From positions 1 through 64,000 of the forward strand of contig NZ_MUBK01000011.1 of the NCBI RefSeq assembly GCF_002127545.1: a stretch of DNA of 64,000 nucleotides, given 5' to 3'. Under the pieces are notes generated by a model. The model ran no database searches. It was not told where the DNA came from and was given only the letters and a program-made list of their open reading frames with translations. The position numbers and the translations under genes were made by a program. Shown one piece after another: positions 16,679-25,564 of the stretch (positions within the stretch are counted from its first letter, which is position 1; each line of letters starts with the position of its first letter). This stretch comes from Xenorhabdus beddingii. GTDB lineage: Bacteria; Pseudomonadota; Gammaproteobacteria; Enterobacterales; Enterobacteriaceae.

Positions 16679-17919
16679 GCCATAAGGAAATGTCCCGCAG
16701 AGTCGTTATTACGGGAATGGGTGGCGTTACCGCCTTGGGGCATGACTGGCAATCTGTTTCCAGCGGATTGAAAGCGGGGATCAACACCGTCCGAAAAATG
16801 CCGGCATGGGCAGAATATGATGGACTCAACACCCATCTTGGGGCGCCGATTACCGATTTCATTTTACCCGAACATTATACCCGTAAACGCATCCGTTCCA
16901 TGGGACGTGTTTCCCTGATGTCAACGCGCGCCACAGAGCTGGCCTTAGAGATGGCGGGCTTGAGTGACGACCCGATACTGACCAATGGAAAAACAGGCAT
17001 TGCCTACGGCTCCTCGACGGGCAGTACCAAGCCAGTCAGTGACTTTGCAACCATGCTGACGGAAAAGCATACCAATAACATCACCGGTACCACTTACGTA
17101 CAAATGATGCCACATACCACTGCCGTTAACACTGGGCTGTTCTTTGGTCTACGTGGCAGAGTGATCCCAACCTCAAGTGCCTGTACATCCGGTAGTCAGG
17201 CGTTGGGTTATGCGTGGGAAGCAATCCGTCATGGCTATCAAACTGTGATGGTTGCAGGTGGTGCCGAAGAACTGTGCCCATCCGAAGCGGCGGTATTTGA
17301 TACACTGTTCGCCACCAGTCAAAAGAATGAAGCACCAAAAACCACGCCTTCCCCATTTGATGTTAACCGCGATGGTCTGGTGATTGGTGAAGGTGCTGGC
17401 ACCCTGATCCTTGAAGAATTGGAACACGCCAAAGCACGGGGTGCCAAAATTTATGGTGAAATCATCGGATTTGCGACTAACTGTGATGCTTCTCATATCA
17501 CTCAGCCAAAATCCGAAACCATGCAGATATGTATTGAAATGGCGTTGAAATCAGCCGGCTTACAGCCAACAGATATCGGTTACATCAGCGCTCACGGTAC
17601 GGCAACTGAGCGGGGAGATGTGGCTGAAAGCCAAGCCACGGCCAATATTTTTGGTAACCAAACCCCTATTTCTTCGTTGAAAAGCTATTTCGGTCATACG
17701 TTGGGGGCCTGTGGTGCCCTTGAAGCCTGGCTAAGTCTGGAAATGATGAATGAGGGCTGGTTTGCCCCAACTATCAATCTGAAAGAGGTTGATCCCGCCT
17801 GTGGTGAGTTGGATTATATTATGCACCAGCCGCGTGAAATCCAGACTGAGTTTATCCAAAGTAATAACTTTGCTTTCGGGGGCATCAATACTTCGCTTGT
17901 GATCCGGCGTTGGGCTTAA
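16675..17919 (+). CDS. apeR: FabF-like beta-ketoacyl-ACP synthase
   Basis: A 414-residue ketosynthase with catalytic Cys in SSACTSGSQALG, His in SAHGTATERGD and His in FGHTLGACGALE. It is the second, full-length ketosynthase of the cluster and is thought to act in the initial condensation, separately from ApeO:ApeC. It is the last ape gene; a weak hairpin follows 28 bases later. Codon use and GC match the rest of the operon, so the cluster behaves as one long transcript. Confidence 0.9.
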   Translation: MSHKEMSRRVVITGMGGVTALGHDWQSVSSGLKAGINTVRKMPAWAEYDGLNTHLGAPITDFILPEHYTRKRIRSMGRVSLMSTRATELALEMAGLSDDPILTNGKTGIAYGSSTGSTKPVSDFATMLTEKHTNNITGTTYVQMMPHTTAVNTGLFFGLRGRVIPTSSACTSGSQALGYAWEAIRHGYQTVMVAGGAEELCPSEAAVFDTLFATSQKNEAPKTTPSPFDVNRDGLVIGEGAGTLILEELEHAKARGAKIYGEIIGFATNCDASHITQPKSETMQICIEMALKSAGLQPTDIGYISAHGTATERGDVAESQATANIFGNQTPISSLKSYFGHTLGACGALEAWLSLEMMNEGWFAPTINLKEVDPACGELDYIMHQPREIQTEFIQSNNFAFGGINTSLVIRRWA

Positions 17920-17947
17920 TCTAGAGAAAGTAAAGTCACAGACAGCG

Positions 17948-18033
17948 TGCTGGGTAAATACCAGCATTTTATCAGCAACCTGAAATAGTGAATAAATATT
18001 AAAGGCCATCGGAGGGTTAATCCGAATGGCCTT
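17948..18033 (+). terminator. two hairpins after apeR
   Basis: TGCTGG at 17948-17953 pairs with CCAGCA at 17961-17966 and is followed by TTTTAT, a modest Rho-independent terminator. A second hairpin pairs AAGGCCAT (18002-18009) with ATGGCCTT (18026-18033), extended by CGG/CCG. They separate the + strand ape operon from the converging tail locus. The remaining bases to 18249 are AT-rich with nothing I can name. Confidence 0.5.
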
Positions 18034-18249
18034 AATTACGTTTCCGCTATCTATCTGAATCAGCACCACCTGTATTTCAGTCAGGACTTAAAAACTTGCG
18101 TAAGAAATACACTGACCAGAACACTAATCCAAACTAACAGCCATTGATTATAGATTTATTTAGATATGACTCAATAAATTAAAATCATAAATAGGTAAAA
18201 ACAAATAGAAAATATTCTTAGAATCTAATAACAAAAGAATATCATTCTT

Positions 18250-19887
18250 TCACCCAATCACCGGCGAATATTTCTGTTTCAGCCCATCGGATTTATAGGC
18301 CGTGTTTCTGATGGCGCTGGCGTTCTCCGGGGTGCCGGTGTTGTGATGGGTATGGGCGGCGGTCAGTTCAGCCAGTTCTTTCACCACATCCAGTGTGTCT
18401 AACATCAGGGTCATGACGTTGATTTGCTGGCTGCCCACCCAAACCACGGGCGCGACTATCTCTTGCTTGGCGCCGGCAATGCTCTGCTTAAGCAGGCCGA
18501 TTTTTTCTACCAGCGTTTGCCCGACGTCAATATGGGCCTCTTTCCCCACACTGGCGACGAAGTTTGATGAGGTCGCGATGCAATAATCCCCATCGGCGAT
18601 GTGCCGGACAGCGCCCGCCAGTAAGGTAGACGTTCCCAAAACGGTGGCTTTATCTGTGGCCTGTACCGTGGTGTCCCGTGCGACCACGGTGCGCGTTTCC
18701 GTATCAGCCTTAACGACGCGATGCATGGAAGACTCGTTGATGGTCTGGTCAGTCTGTCTGATCCAACTGCCCGCCTGCGTGACGCGCTGCGAGACTTCCG
18801 CCCGCTGCTGCTGCAACTGCTCGCCGGGCTTGATATCGGGCAGGGTGTTGCCCTGACTCAGGGTCTGGCGGATAAAGGGCTTGTCGGGTCGCCCGCCTTC
18901 GAAAGCAATTTCAACCACCGTCCCGATGGGCGGATATTGGAACATGCCCGATTCACCGCCCGCCATCGGCAAGGGCAGCGGAACGGCGCGATAAACCGGT
19001 GCAGCGGCGTCTTTTCCATCCGCATCCAGTAATTGCACATCAACGGCATAGCGCGGCCGGAATGGATCGGAAATATCGCCACTGACCGTGCTTTCGGTGT
19101 GTGCCTCAATGCGGCCAAATTGGGGCAGATGCAGCCCCGCCGATAATTCGGGGTAAGCCGCCTCCATCTGGCGCTGAATGGGCGTTTTGCTCGCCGGTTG
19201 GTCTTTCGGCATCCATGTGATGGTCATGTTTTCATTGGTCAGGTTGACCTTGTTCAGCCGTTGCTGATTCACCACAAAGCCGGGGCGCAATGACTGGATG
19301 AGGGGAAGCGTCATCGCATTGCCCGCCGATTGGCTCTGACTGAATTCATTGGGGATCTCGACGGGTTTTCCGGCAAACAATGAATGCGCCCAACTACCGA
19401 CATACACCGAACCATCCGGCAACTGATGCCAGAGATAGTCTTCAATCGCAAAGACCTGCCCCAGATTCGCCAGCAACTGATAGCCCGTGCCGTTGTGGGT
19501 ATAGTGCGGGACAGGCGTATCTGTGTAAGGCGCATCCGGCAAGGTGAAGGTCAGCCCGCTCTGCGCCTGCAACCAGTCAACCATCTGGCGCAGGGTAGGA
19601 TGCTGAAAGGAGCACGGCCACGGGCGATCAAACACGCCAACCAGCTCACGCACAAACAGGCGCTGATAACCGTTCTGGGCAGGCTGTGAACGTTCCACAT
19701 AGCCCGTAAACCAGCGCAGCAGCAAATCGGTATACCCCACATCGAGGCGCACCAGTTTTCCGGTGTAATCGGTGGTAGTTTCTGCCGTGATAAAGCCCCG
19801 GCCGCACGATGACAGTTCCAGCATAAGATTGGCGTCAACCAAAGGGATCTCATCATTGGACAGGTAAAGCCGGTTAAGGGGTTTCAT
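18250..19887 (-). CDS. tail hub-spike fusion protein (gpD-gpV/VgrG-like)
   Basis: A 545-residue protein. Residues about 1-230 look like a baseplate hub (gp27/gpD-like; TTDYTGKLVRLDVGYTDLLLRWF...YSHQ-type hub features). Residues about 240-350 look like an OB-fold (YPPIGTVVEIAFEGGRPDKPFIRQ), followed by a repetitive helix-forming part. The motif HTHHNTGTP (about 515) recalls the His-X-His metal-binding tip of phage spikes. In P2 the hub (D) and spike (V) are separate genes, so the fusion is notable. This would be the piercing centre of a contractile tail. Its start overlaps the upstream gene by 14 bases, and it is the last gene of the - strand operon. Confidence 0.7.
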   Translation of the reverse strand: MKPLNRLYLSNDEIPLVDANLMLELSSCGRGFITAETTTDYTGKLVRLDVGYTDLLLRWFTGYVERSQPAQNGYQRLFVRELVGVFDRPWPCSFQHPTLRQMVDWLQAQSGLTFTLPDAPYTDTPVPHYTHNGTGYQLLANLGQVFAIEDYLWHQLPDGSVYVGSWAHSLFAGKPVEIPNEFSQSQSAGNAMTLPLIQSLRPGFVVNQQRLNKVNLTNENMTITWMPKDQPASKTPIQRQMEAAYPELSAGLHLPQFGRIEAHTESTVSGDISDPFRPRYAVDVQLLDADGKDAAAPVYRAVPLPLPMAGGESGMFQYPPIGTVVEIAFEGGRPDKPFIRQTLSQGNTLPDIKPGEQLQQQRAEVSQRVTQAGSWIRQTDQTINESSMHRVVKADTETRTVVARDTTVQATDKATVLGTSTLLAGAVRHIADGDYCIATSSNFVASVGKEAHIDVGQTLVEKIGLLKQSIAGAKQEIVAPVVWVGSQQINVMTLMLDTLDVVKELAELTAAHTHHNTGTPENASAIRNTAYKSDGLKQKYSPVIG

Positions 19888-20419
19888 TGGCCGCCCCTAT
19901 ATGATCATTAATCGGCTTTAAGACCTTGCGTTCAAACCAGCTTAATTTTTCCGGCTCTTCCTTAGCGGCGGCACCTCCCTTTCCGGTTTGTTTCTTGGCC
20001 GAAATAGTGCCGGCAGCGCGGGCATCGCGTTTTTCAGACACCGATAAATGTTCCCGCAGGGTAAAAGTAACCTGCCATGCCTGCTTGCCGTCCAGTTTGC
20101 TGGCGTCAATCGTGCCCGTAAAAGTGCCGATACGAAAGTTAATGGCCTGTGCGGTCAGGTTGGCGATCCGGTAGCGTTTCAGGTTGCCGTTCTCTTTGGC
20201 TTCCGCCAGTGCAAACAGGCGTGACAGGGTTTTCTGTTCGGTAAAGGGAATAATGCCCGTAATGCGCAATTCTTTCGGCTTGATGCCCTGTTCAGCGACC
20301 GCCGTGCTGGATGACTGGCCGCTTTGGTCGCTGTCCTGAAACATCATGGAGGGCGTGACGGTCAGGCTTTTTAACGGGATGGCCTCGCCATCAAGGGCGA
20401 GGGTGATAATCTGGCTCAT
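19874..20419 (-). CDS. phage baseplate complex protein
   Basis: A 181-residue protein with the start SQIITLALDGEAIPLKSLTVTPSM and IKPKELRITGIIPFTEQKTLSRLFALAEAKE, a pattern shared with proteins annotated as baseplate components in several myophages of the HP1/K139 type. Residues 35-100 look like a beta-rich scaffold fold. It overlaps both neighbours, which fits stoichiometric assembly with the hub-spike encoded next. Its exact place in the baseplate is unknown. Confidence 0.55.
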   Translation of the reverse strand: MSQIITLALDGEAIPLKSLTVTPSMMFQDSDQSGQSSSTAVAEQGIKPKELRITGIIPFTEQKTLSRLFALAEAKENGNLKRYRIANLTAQAINFRIGTFTGTIDASKLDGKQAWQVTFTLREHLSVSEKRDARAAGTISAKKQTGKGGAAAKEEPEKLSWFERKVLKPINDHIGAANETP

Positions 20420-21119
20420 GGTGTAGCATCCTTTCTAGTGGGCTGATGTCCTCCCCGACAAACAGCGTAGCCAAGGTATAAACCGCGTCCGGCTCCGGAA
20501 TGCCTTTGCGCATCTGTTCGGCCAAATGGGCACCGTGGCCTGTTCCGGTAAATGTCCAGACGCTGGCCGATTTCCCCATTGTGCCAGTCAGGGCATCCGT
20601 GACCTGCTGCAAGGCGTTCTGTCTGACGGTGGTAAACCCGCTTAACTGGGATTTTAATCCGGCCAGACTGCCGCCCGCGCTGGCCTGTGCCTTGGCCTGT
20701 TCTATCCGTTGCGCATTCACAGCCAAACGACTGGTTGCCGTTGATAAGGGCTGAGGCAGCGGTAAACCACCGCCCTGCTGGGCTGGCAATTGCATTTTGG
20801 TGATCGCCAGACGTTCGGCGGTCTTTGCCATGCGGGTAACCTGCGCAAACACCGGCAGCGGCAACACCGATGAAAATTGCGTCAGGTTCTGCATAAATTC
20901 ATCATGGGTCTTGGCGCAGATCATCAGAACCATGGTGTTCAGGTTCCCGGCACCCATCAGTTTATTGGACAGGTAATGAATGGCGTTGGTCGGGCTTAGA
21001 TAACTGCCGCTGTCAGTTTGCTGCCCGATACCGTAAATAAACGGGTGTACGGGGACGATGGCGGCAGAGATCCCCGATAGGTTCGGGGACAGTTGCAAGG
21101 TTTTGCGTTGCCAGTGCAT
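20391..21119 (-). CDS. tail/baseplate-associated protein, unknown role
   Basis: A 242-residue protein (MHWQRKTLQLSPNLSGISAAIVPVHPF...) with a Gln/Ala-rich middle that may form a coiled coil (about 115-165). I do not recognise a family with certainty; its position between the fibre chaperone and the baseplate protein suggests a tail role. ATG 21119 overlaps the stop of the preceding gene as TAATG, with GGAG about 11 bases upstream. A TTG seven codons earlier is not needed. Confidence 0.5.
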   Translation of the reverse strand: MHWQRKTLQLSPNLSGISAAIVPVHPFIYGIGQQTDSGSYLSPTNAIHYLSNKLMGAGNLNTMVLMICAKTHDEFMQNLTQFSSVLPLPVFAQVTRMAKTAERLAITKMQLPAQQGGGLPLPQPLSTATSRLAVNAQRIEQAKAQASAGGSLAGLKSQLSGFTTVRQNALQQVTDALTGTMGKSASVWTFTGTGHGAHLAEQMRKGIPEPDAVYTLATLFVGEDISPLERMLHHEPDYHPRP

Positions 21120-21634
21120 TATTCGGGTTGCTCCGGCCAATCAACATCAGGCGCATCTGAGCAATCCACCCGGTTGAGTAGCACTCTGTAGTGCCGCCAT
21201 TGAGTTAATACCGACCTTTCAGCTTCCGTTGCTAATTCTAAATTAACTGCGTCCTGACAGATATCAATTTTTTCGTTAGCTGCGCGCAGTAATTGTCGTT
21301 TTCGAGATTCAGCCTGCTGCCGTAATTCCTCTGATGAGGGTATCTTGAGAGAAATTTTCCCGTTGAGATAAATCCAATCTTGCTCCCATCCAAAACCGTC
21401 AGGAACCTCTTCTCTTTCTATTTCTGCAATAGATAACCCAATCGGGAACAATGCACTTACATCATAGCTAAATGCCCGGATTACCCAGTTTTCGTCAAAA
21501 CAAATTTTTAGTGTATCCGAGGCAAACAATTTTTGGCATTCATACCAATCCTGTTTATCTGAACTAACCAAATATGCAACACCCTCAATAGCATTATGAG
21601 GCTTATATGTAGAAAATGAGTCAAATCTGACCAT
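21119..21634 (-). CDS. tail fibre assembly chaperone (Tfa family)
   Basis: A 171-residue tail fibre assembly protein. The C-terminal half has the typical charged helix ELRQQAESRKRQLLRAANEK followed by WRHYRVLLNRVD...DVDWPEQPE, the hallmark of Tfa/gpG proteins. These bind the fibre tip and promote trimerisation. ATG 21634 has GAGGT five bases upstream and overlaps the fibre gene by 14 bases; an 11-codon longer form from 21667 is unlikely. Its position directly after the fibre gene is the usual one, and the pair often moves together between phages. Confidence 0.8.
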   Translation of the reverse strand: MVRFDSFSTYKPHNAIEGVAYLVSSDKQDWYECQKLFASDTLKICFDENWVIRAFSYDVSALFPIGLSIAEIEREEVPDGFGWEQDWIYLNGKISLKIPSSEELRQQAESRKRQLLRAANEKIDICQDAVNLELATEAERSVLTQWRHYRVLLNRVDCSDAPDVDWPEQPE

Positions 21635-23393
21635 TGAATACCTCGGCGGTTTTCCATTGTCCTGCAATTAAATATTGCACTGGACGATTGACGATGTGTG
21701 AAACAAAACCCGAACCGGATTTGGAAATACCAACACAAACATGTCCATCAGACAGCAGGGTGACCTGACCTGCCAGTGCAATCGTATGAATCATCTCACC
21801 CAGCCTGACACCAGTAATAACAGGGTTGTTATTAATCTTGACATCCCCCTCATTGCCAATGTACAGGTAGGTATTACCCGCAACGTTATCCAATGTAATC
21901 ACATCACTAACACCGGGACTTCCCATACGCCAGCGGGCTTTACCACTATGGTCAGAGCCTTGAATGTACAGGGAACTATTTTTCGTATTTTTTAATTCCA
22001 GCACATTGCCATTATTCGTGAGTGTTCCTCCGGTATGGGATAGTCGGTTATTGGCGTTGCTGTTTGCATTGTCTGCCTGTTGTTTTGCTGTAACTGCGAT
22101 ATTTTGTACATTGCGGACAGATTGCTCTATGTTATCAATGCTGTTTTTGATCGGTAATAAGTCATCTTCATTAATAATGTCAACGCCATTAACTGTTATT
22201 GTTTTATTCGCAATCACAACGTACGTACTGTCAAGAACATTGTGCAATGCAAAATCACTATTTGCCCCAGTGTTACCGATACGCCATTTTGCAAGGTCAT
22301 CATGACTGCTTCCCTGAATATACAATGAACTTTGAGTTGTATTTTTGAGTTCTAATATTCTGCCATTATTAGTTAATACTCCCCCTGTATTCGGCAAACG
22401 TTTATTCGCATTTTCCCTGACGACAGTCAGTGCTGAATTAGTTGCATAATCACCTTTCGTCTGTTTCCCGTTTAATCCTGCACTGAGTGCTTGTTGTGTT
22501 GCATAATCCTGTTTAATTCTGCCGAGTTCTTTTTGCAGTACAGCAATATCACGATCACTTAACGTTCCTTGCTTACGCAAATCAATAACATCACCGTTAT
22601 CATCAATGCTAGCAATCGAAAAGACATAATGCGGGTAACCCGCCGCATCCACATAATTTTTAAGGTTATTTGATGCGGTAATCTTCACCCTAGTTTTCCA
22701 CTGGCTCACCAGATTGCCCTGATAACTAAAATCGGCATACACGCGGGTATTACGTAAGCTGTTAAGTGTCTGGTCAAACTCCAGCACCCCGCGCAGCCCG
22801 CCCACATAGGCCAGCCCTTTTTTTACCGTGTATTGGTCACCGTTACGGATCACCGCAAAGCTGTCACCGAAAAACGCCGCCTCGCCGTAACTGTCGGTAT
22901 TAATCAGGCGTTGCATTTCATCCATGCCGGTTAAACGCGCAGTAAAATCAATCTGCCATGTTTCCGCCGTGGTCGTGATCGCCGTCTCTTTGGCGGCACC
23001 CTCAAACTCCAGCAAAAAAGAGCGGGTCAGGACATTGCCCTGCAAGCCGTTGGCGGTCTTGATTTTCTTCTGGGTTGGCGCATGGGTGATCATGCCAATC
23101 ACACCAGAGGCCTTATTAATCAGCCCAATCCAGTTAAAATCAAAGTGGCCGACTTCGGTTCCCAGCGTGACGCTGTAGGCTACGGCGTTCTCACTGGCAA
23201 GGCCAGTCTTGTTCACGGCCTGACGGTGCACAATGTGATTGGCCGCAGGCAGTTTCTCATCGCGGCTAATGGCCTGAGAGGGATCAAGGTTCGGCACATA
23301 GGCAAACACAAATTCATCCAGCACGACGGGATGGCCCGCAGCGGTTTGCTGTGCTTTCCATTTTTCAAAGTCCAGGGTTATGACGGAGGACAT
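21621..23393 (-). CDS. tail fibre (tail-collar domain) with internal duplication
   Basis: A 590-residue fibre. Residues about 1-180 match the phage tail-collar fibre N-terminal domain (ITLDFEKWKAQQTAAGHPVVLDEFVFAYVPNLDP), which attaches to the baseplate. Residues about 290-330 and 410-450 look like coiled-coil linkers. Two related blocks, about 333-409 and 451-528, both carry the sequence T/V-LTNNG...LELKNT..SSLYIQGS, so the shaft was duplicated. The C-terminus (about 530-590) is the receptor-binding tip. No DNA invertase or spare fibre tip is visible nearby. The fibre sets target range. Confidence 0.75.
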   Translation of the reverse strand: MSSVITLDFEKWKAQQTAAGHPVVLDEFVFAYVPNLDPSQAISRDEKLPAANHIVHRQAVNKTGLASENAVAYSVTLGTEVGHFDFNWIGLINKASGVIGMITHAPTQKKIKTANGLQGNVLTRSFLLEFEGAAKETAITTTAETWQIDFTARLTGMDEMQRLINTDSYGEAAFFGDSFAVIRNGDQYTVKKGLAYVGGLRGVLEFDQTLNSLRNTRVYADFSYQGNLVSQWKTRVKITASNNLKNYVDAAGYPHYVFSIASIDDNGDVIDLRKQGTLSDRDIAVLQKELGRIKQDYATQQALSAGLNGKQTKGDYATNSALTVVRENANKRLPNTGGVLTNNGRILELKNTTQSSLYIQGSSHDDLAKWRIGNTGANSDFALHNVLDSTYVVIANKTITVNGVDIINEDDLLPIKNSIDNIEQSVRNVQNIAVTAKQQADNANSNANNRLSHTGGTLTNNGNVLELKNTKNSSLYIQGSDHSGKARWRMGSPGVSDVITLDNVAGNTYLYIGNEGDVKINNNPVITGVRLGEMIHTIALAGQVTLLSDGHVCVGISKSGSGFVSHIVNRPVQYLIAGQWKTAEVFNGQI

Positions 23394-23405
23394 TTTTTTA
23401 TTTCC

Positions 23406-24062
23406 TTATAATGAAGCACCGTAGGTCACGTTCGGTGCGCTACTTTCCTTGAGGCGGGCACTGTCACAGACGGCAACGCCTGCGATATGCCCCACTTTTA
23501 ATAATAATGGCTGGGTCGGAATGGCAGCGGCATAAGTGCAATACTCTGCGCCCACGCTGCCAACCCACATCAGCAACTGATTTTTGGCGATCACTTCAAA
23601 ACGGTAGCGGCGACAGGTGCGGCCATACTGACGGATGATGTTCATCAGCAAATCAGGGTTGGCCGCTATCTGGCTGTCACTCAGGCGCAGGATAATCACA
23701 TCCCAGTCAATGTCTGGCTGGCGCTCGTTAATTTCCACATAGCCGATCCCCAAGCGATCAAAAATGGCAATAAACCCGGCCACGCTGCCCGCGTCTCTGG
23801 CGTTGATAAAGGCGTACTTCACCCGCTTGCGGAACAGTGGCAGCGGTTCACCGTTAAAGCGCTGGATATCCCGCTGGTACGCCAGCACCGACAACAACGC
23901 TTCGGAACAGGTTTCCGCATCCAGTTGCGCCAGCGGCCATGTCAGCCAGTCATAGACACCTGACCAGAATGCCCGCGCCGCACCCAACAGTTTGGCGGGT
24001 TCCCCCTTGTTCATCCATGACGGCAGCGCCAGCCGGGTGAGGCGTTCCCGGAACTCAGACAT
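23406..24062 (-). CDS. tail protein I (baseplate wedge)
   Basis: A 218-residue gpI-type protein. The segment FWSGVYDWLTWPLAQLDAETCSEALLSVLAYQRDIQRFNGEPLPLFRKRVKYAFINARDAGS matches the family core (WQRDWDPTWPE-like acid/Trp pattern, then RKRV..A). With J it builds the baseplate wedges. It overlaps J by eight bases and is followed by the fibre gene, the P2 order J-I-H. Confidence 0.75.
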   Translation of the reverse strand: MSEFRERLTRLALPSWMNKGEPAKLLGAARAFWSGVYDWLTWPLAQLDAETCSEALLSVLAYQRDIQRFNGEPLPLFRKRVKYAFINARDAGSVAGFIAIFDRLGIGYVEINERQPDIDWDVIILRLSDSQIAANPDLLMNIIRQYGRTCRRYRFEVIAKNQLLMWVGSVGAEYCTYAAAIPTQPLLLKVGHIAGVAVCDSARLKESSAPNVTYGASL

Positions 24063-25239
24063 TCTTCACCTCCACCGTCAGCGATTGCAGCCGGGGCACA
24101 CTCAGCTCACTGAGAATGTCCGCCAATGAAAAGCTCAGTGATTCAATTTCGCCGAACTCACGATGGATCTCCCGCCCCAAGTTGGAGAAAGAAAAACGCG
24201 AGTACGGCCACGTTTTCTTCACCGGATAATCGGCATTTTCCCGAAAGGCGCTGCGGATCAGGTTACTGACGTCTGTTTTCAGTGCCGCTATCTGTTCCTG
24301 ACTGTAGTTCGCCAGATTGACCACAAACAGCGTCACGGTCAGCGCGTGATGCGTGTCCGGCATCGGCAGGCACTGCATATCATCGCCATGCCCATGATGC
24401 CCCTGATTGGTGATGTAATTGTTCACCGCCTCAATAAAAGGCTGGCTGGTCACGCCGGAATCCAATAACAGATAGGCGTTGGCGGTGCCAGCCCCACGGG
24501 GCGCATCATGCAGGAAGAAGATGCGGTCAATGCTTAAGCCTGCCACGGCGGCAATCATGCCCCGATACACGGCATCGGTATGATAATTACCGACTAAGTT
24601 GTACTGGTTGCGGCAACGGTCACGCAGATCATCGTCTGACTCTGCATCTGCGCCGGGCGTCAGTAACCAACCCTCTTCATTCTGCACCCGCTCAATACCG
24701 GACACCGCCACGGGCAGGAGTCGAAAATAGCCGGGCGCAAGGTTGAATGCCCCGCCTGCACTTTCTGCGGCCACAGGCAGCAAGGCACTGGCAACCCCAT
24801 CGGCCAGCACGACGCTTTCCGTGGTGCTGACCCGGTAGATTTCGCCATTGATGCGCTCGGTCTGGATCACCGTTCCGGCGGGCACCGTGACCGCCGATGC
24901 CCCCGCCGCTTTGTAAAAACGAATAACCCCTTGTGCAGCGGAGGCAGGCTTGCGTTTCAGGTTGACGCCCCATGCGAACATATCCAGCCACGCGCCCGAT
25001 GCGGTCGCCAGATACATGTTTTTCAGGGTGACATGGATTAATGCCTCCTTGAGCCACCATACCGGGCGCGTCACAATCGTATTGATCAGCCGCCAGAACG
25101 GAGACATGCGCGAGGTGTTGGTCACCAGCCCGGCATCATCCACAACCTTGGCGAACGCCGCGCTGATGTCGGTTTCCGTGGTCGGCATCCCGCTGTCACG
25201 CAGCACTTTCTCGTAATCAATTGTCGGTTTAGTGTCCAT
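24055..25239 (-). CDS. baseplate assembly protein J
   Basis: A 394-residue gpJ/gp47-type baseplate wedge protein. The segments AAQGVIRFYKAAGASAVTVPAGTVI and ESDDDLRDRCRNQYNLVGNYHTDAVYRGMI match the conserved core of the Baseplate_J family. The family's other segment, P....GTANAYLLLD, is also present. It overlaps the gp25-like gene upstream by 11 bases and gpI downstream by eight, a tight assembly cassette. Confidence 0.85.
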   Translation of the reverse strand: MDTKPTIDYEKVLRDSGMPTTETDISAAFAKVVDDAGLVTNTSRMSPFWRLINTIVTRPVWWLKEALIHVTLKNMYLATASGAWLDMFAWGVNLKRKPASAAQGVIRFYKAAGASAVTVPAGTVIQTERINGEIYRVSTTESVVLADGVASALLPVAAESAGGAFNLAPGYFRLLPVAVSGIERVQNEEGWLLTPGADAESDDDLRDRCRNQYNLVGNYHTDAVYRGMIAAVAGLSIDRIFFLHDAPRGAGTANAYLLLDSGVTSQPFIEAVNNYITNQGHHGHGDDMQCLPMPDTHHALTVTLFVVNLANYSQEQIAALKTDVSNLIRSAFRENADYPVKKTWPYSRFSFSNLGREIHREFGEIESLSFSLADILSELSVPRLQSLTVEVKNV

Positions 25240-25564
25240 TGCCTACGCTCACATTGATACGGCCAAAATCGTAAGTTTCAGCCGTGATCCATAATTTGGT
25301 CGGCGATTCTTCGTTAATGCTGACCGTGCCCGGAATAATCCGCTCGTCGTTTTCAACCAAAATCACTATTTGTGTGTGAATATCTGCCCGTAATGTCGGG
25401 CTGCGCTCGGCAACTAAACTCGTTGCCAATCCACTTTCAATAATGGCATGAACACAATCTTGTCCAATGGAGATTCGGTTATTACAGAAAAGGGGTTCAT
25501 TCCCTGAATTAAGCGTGAAATCACGCTCACTTATTAACAAATCAATATATTTAGGCTCATCCAT
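25229..25564 (-). CDS. DUF2590 phage protein (gp25/gpW-like)
   Basis: A 111-residue protein of the DUF2590 family (YIDLLISERDFTLNSGNEP, RISIGQDCVHAIIESGL, LVAERSPTLR), which occurs in HP1/K139-type phages at the position where P2 has W. The fold of gp25-like proteins, small beta-rich wedge components, is likely. It overlaps tape measure and J genes. Its identification points to the K139 rather than the P2 branch of contractile tails. Confidence 0.7.
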   Translation of the reverse strand: MDEPKYIDLLISERDFTLNSGNEPLFCNNRISIGQDCVHAIIESGLATSLVAERSPTLRADIHTQIVILVENDERIIPGTVSINEESPTKLWITAETYDFGRINVSVGNGH

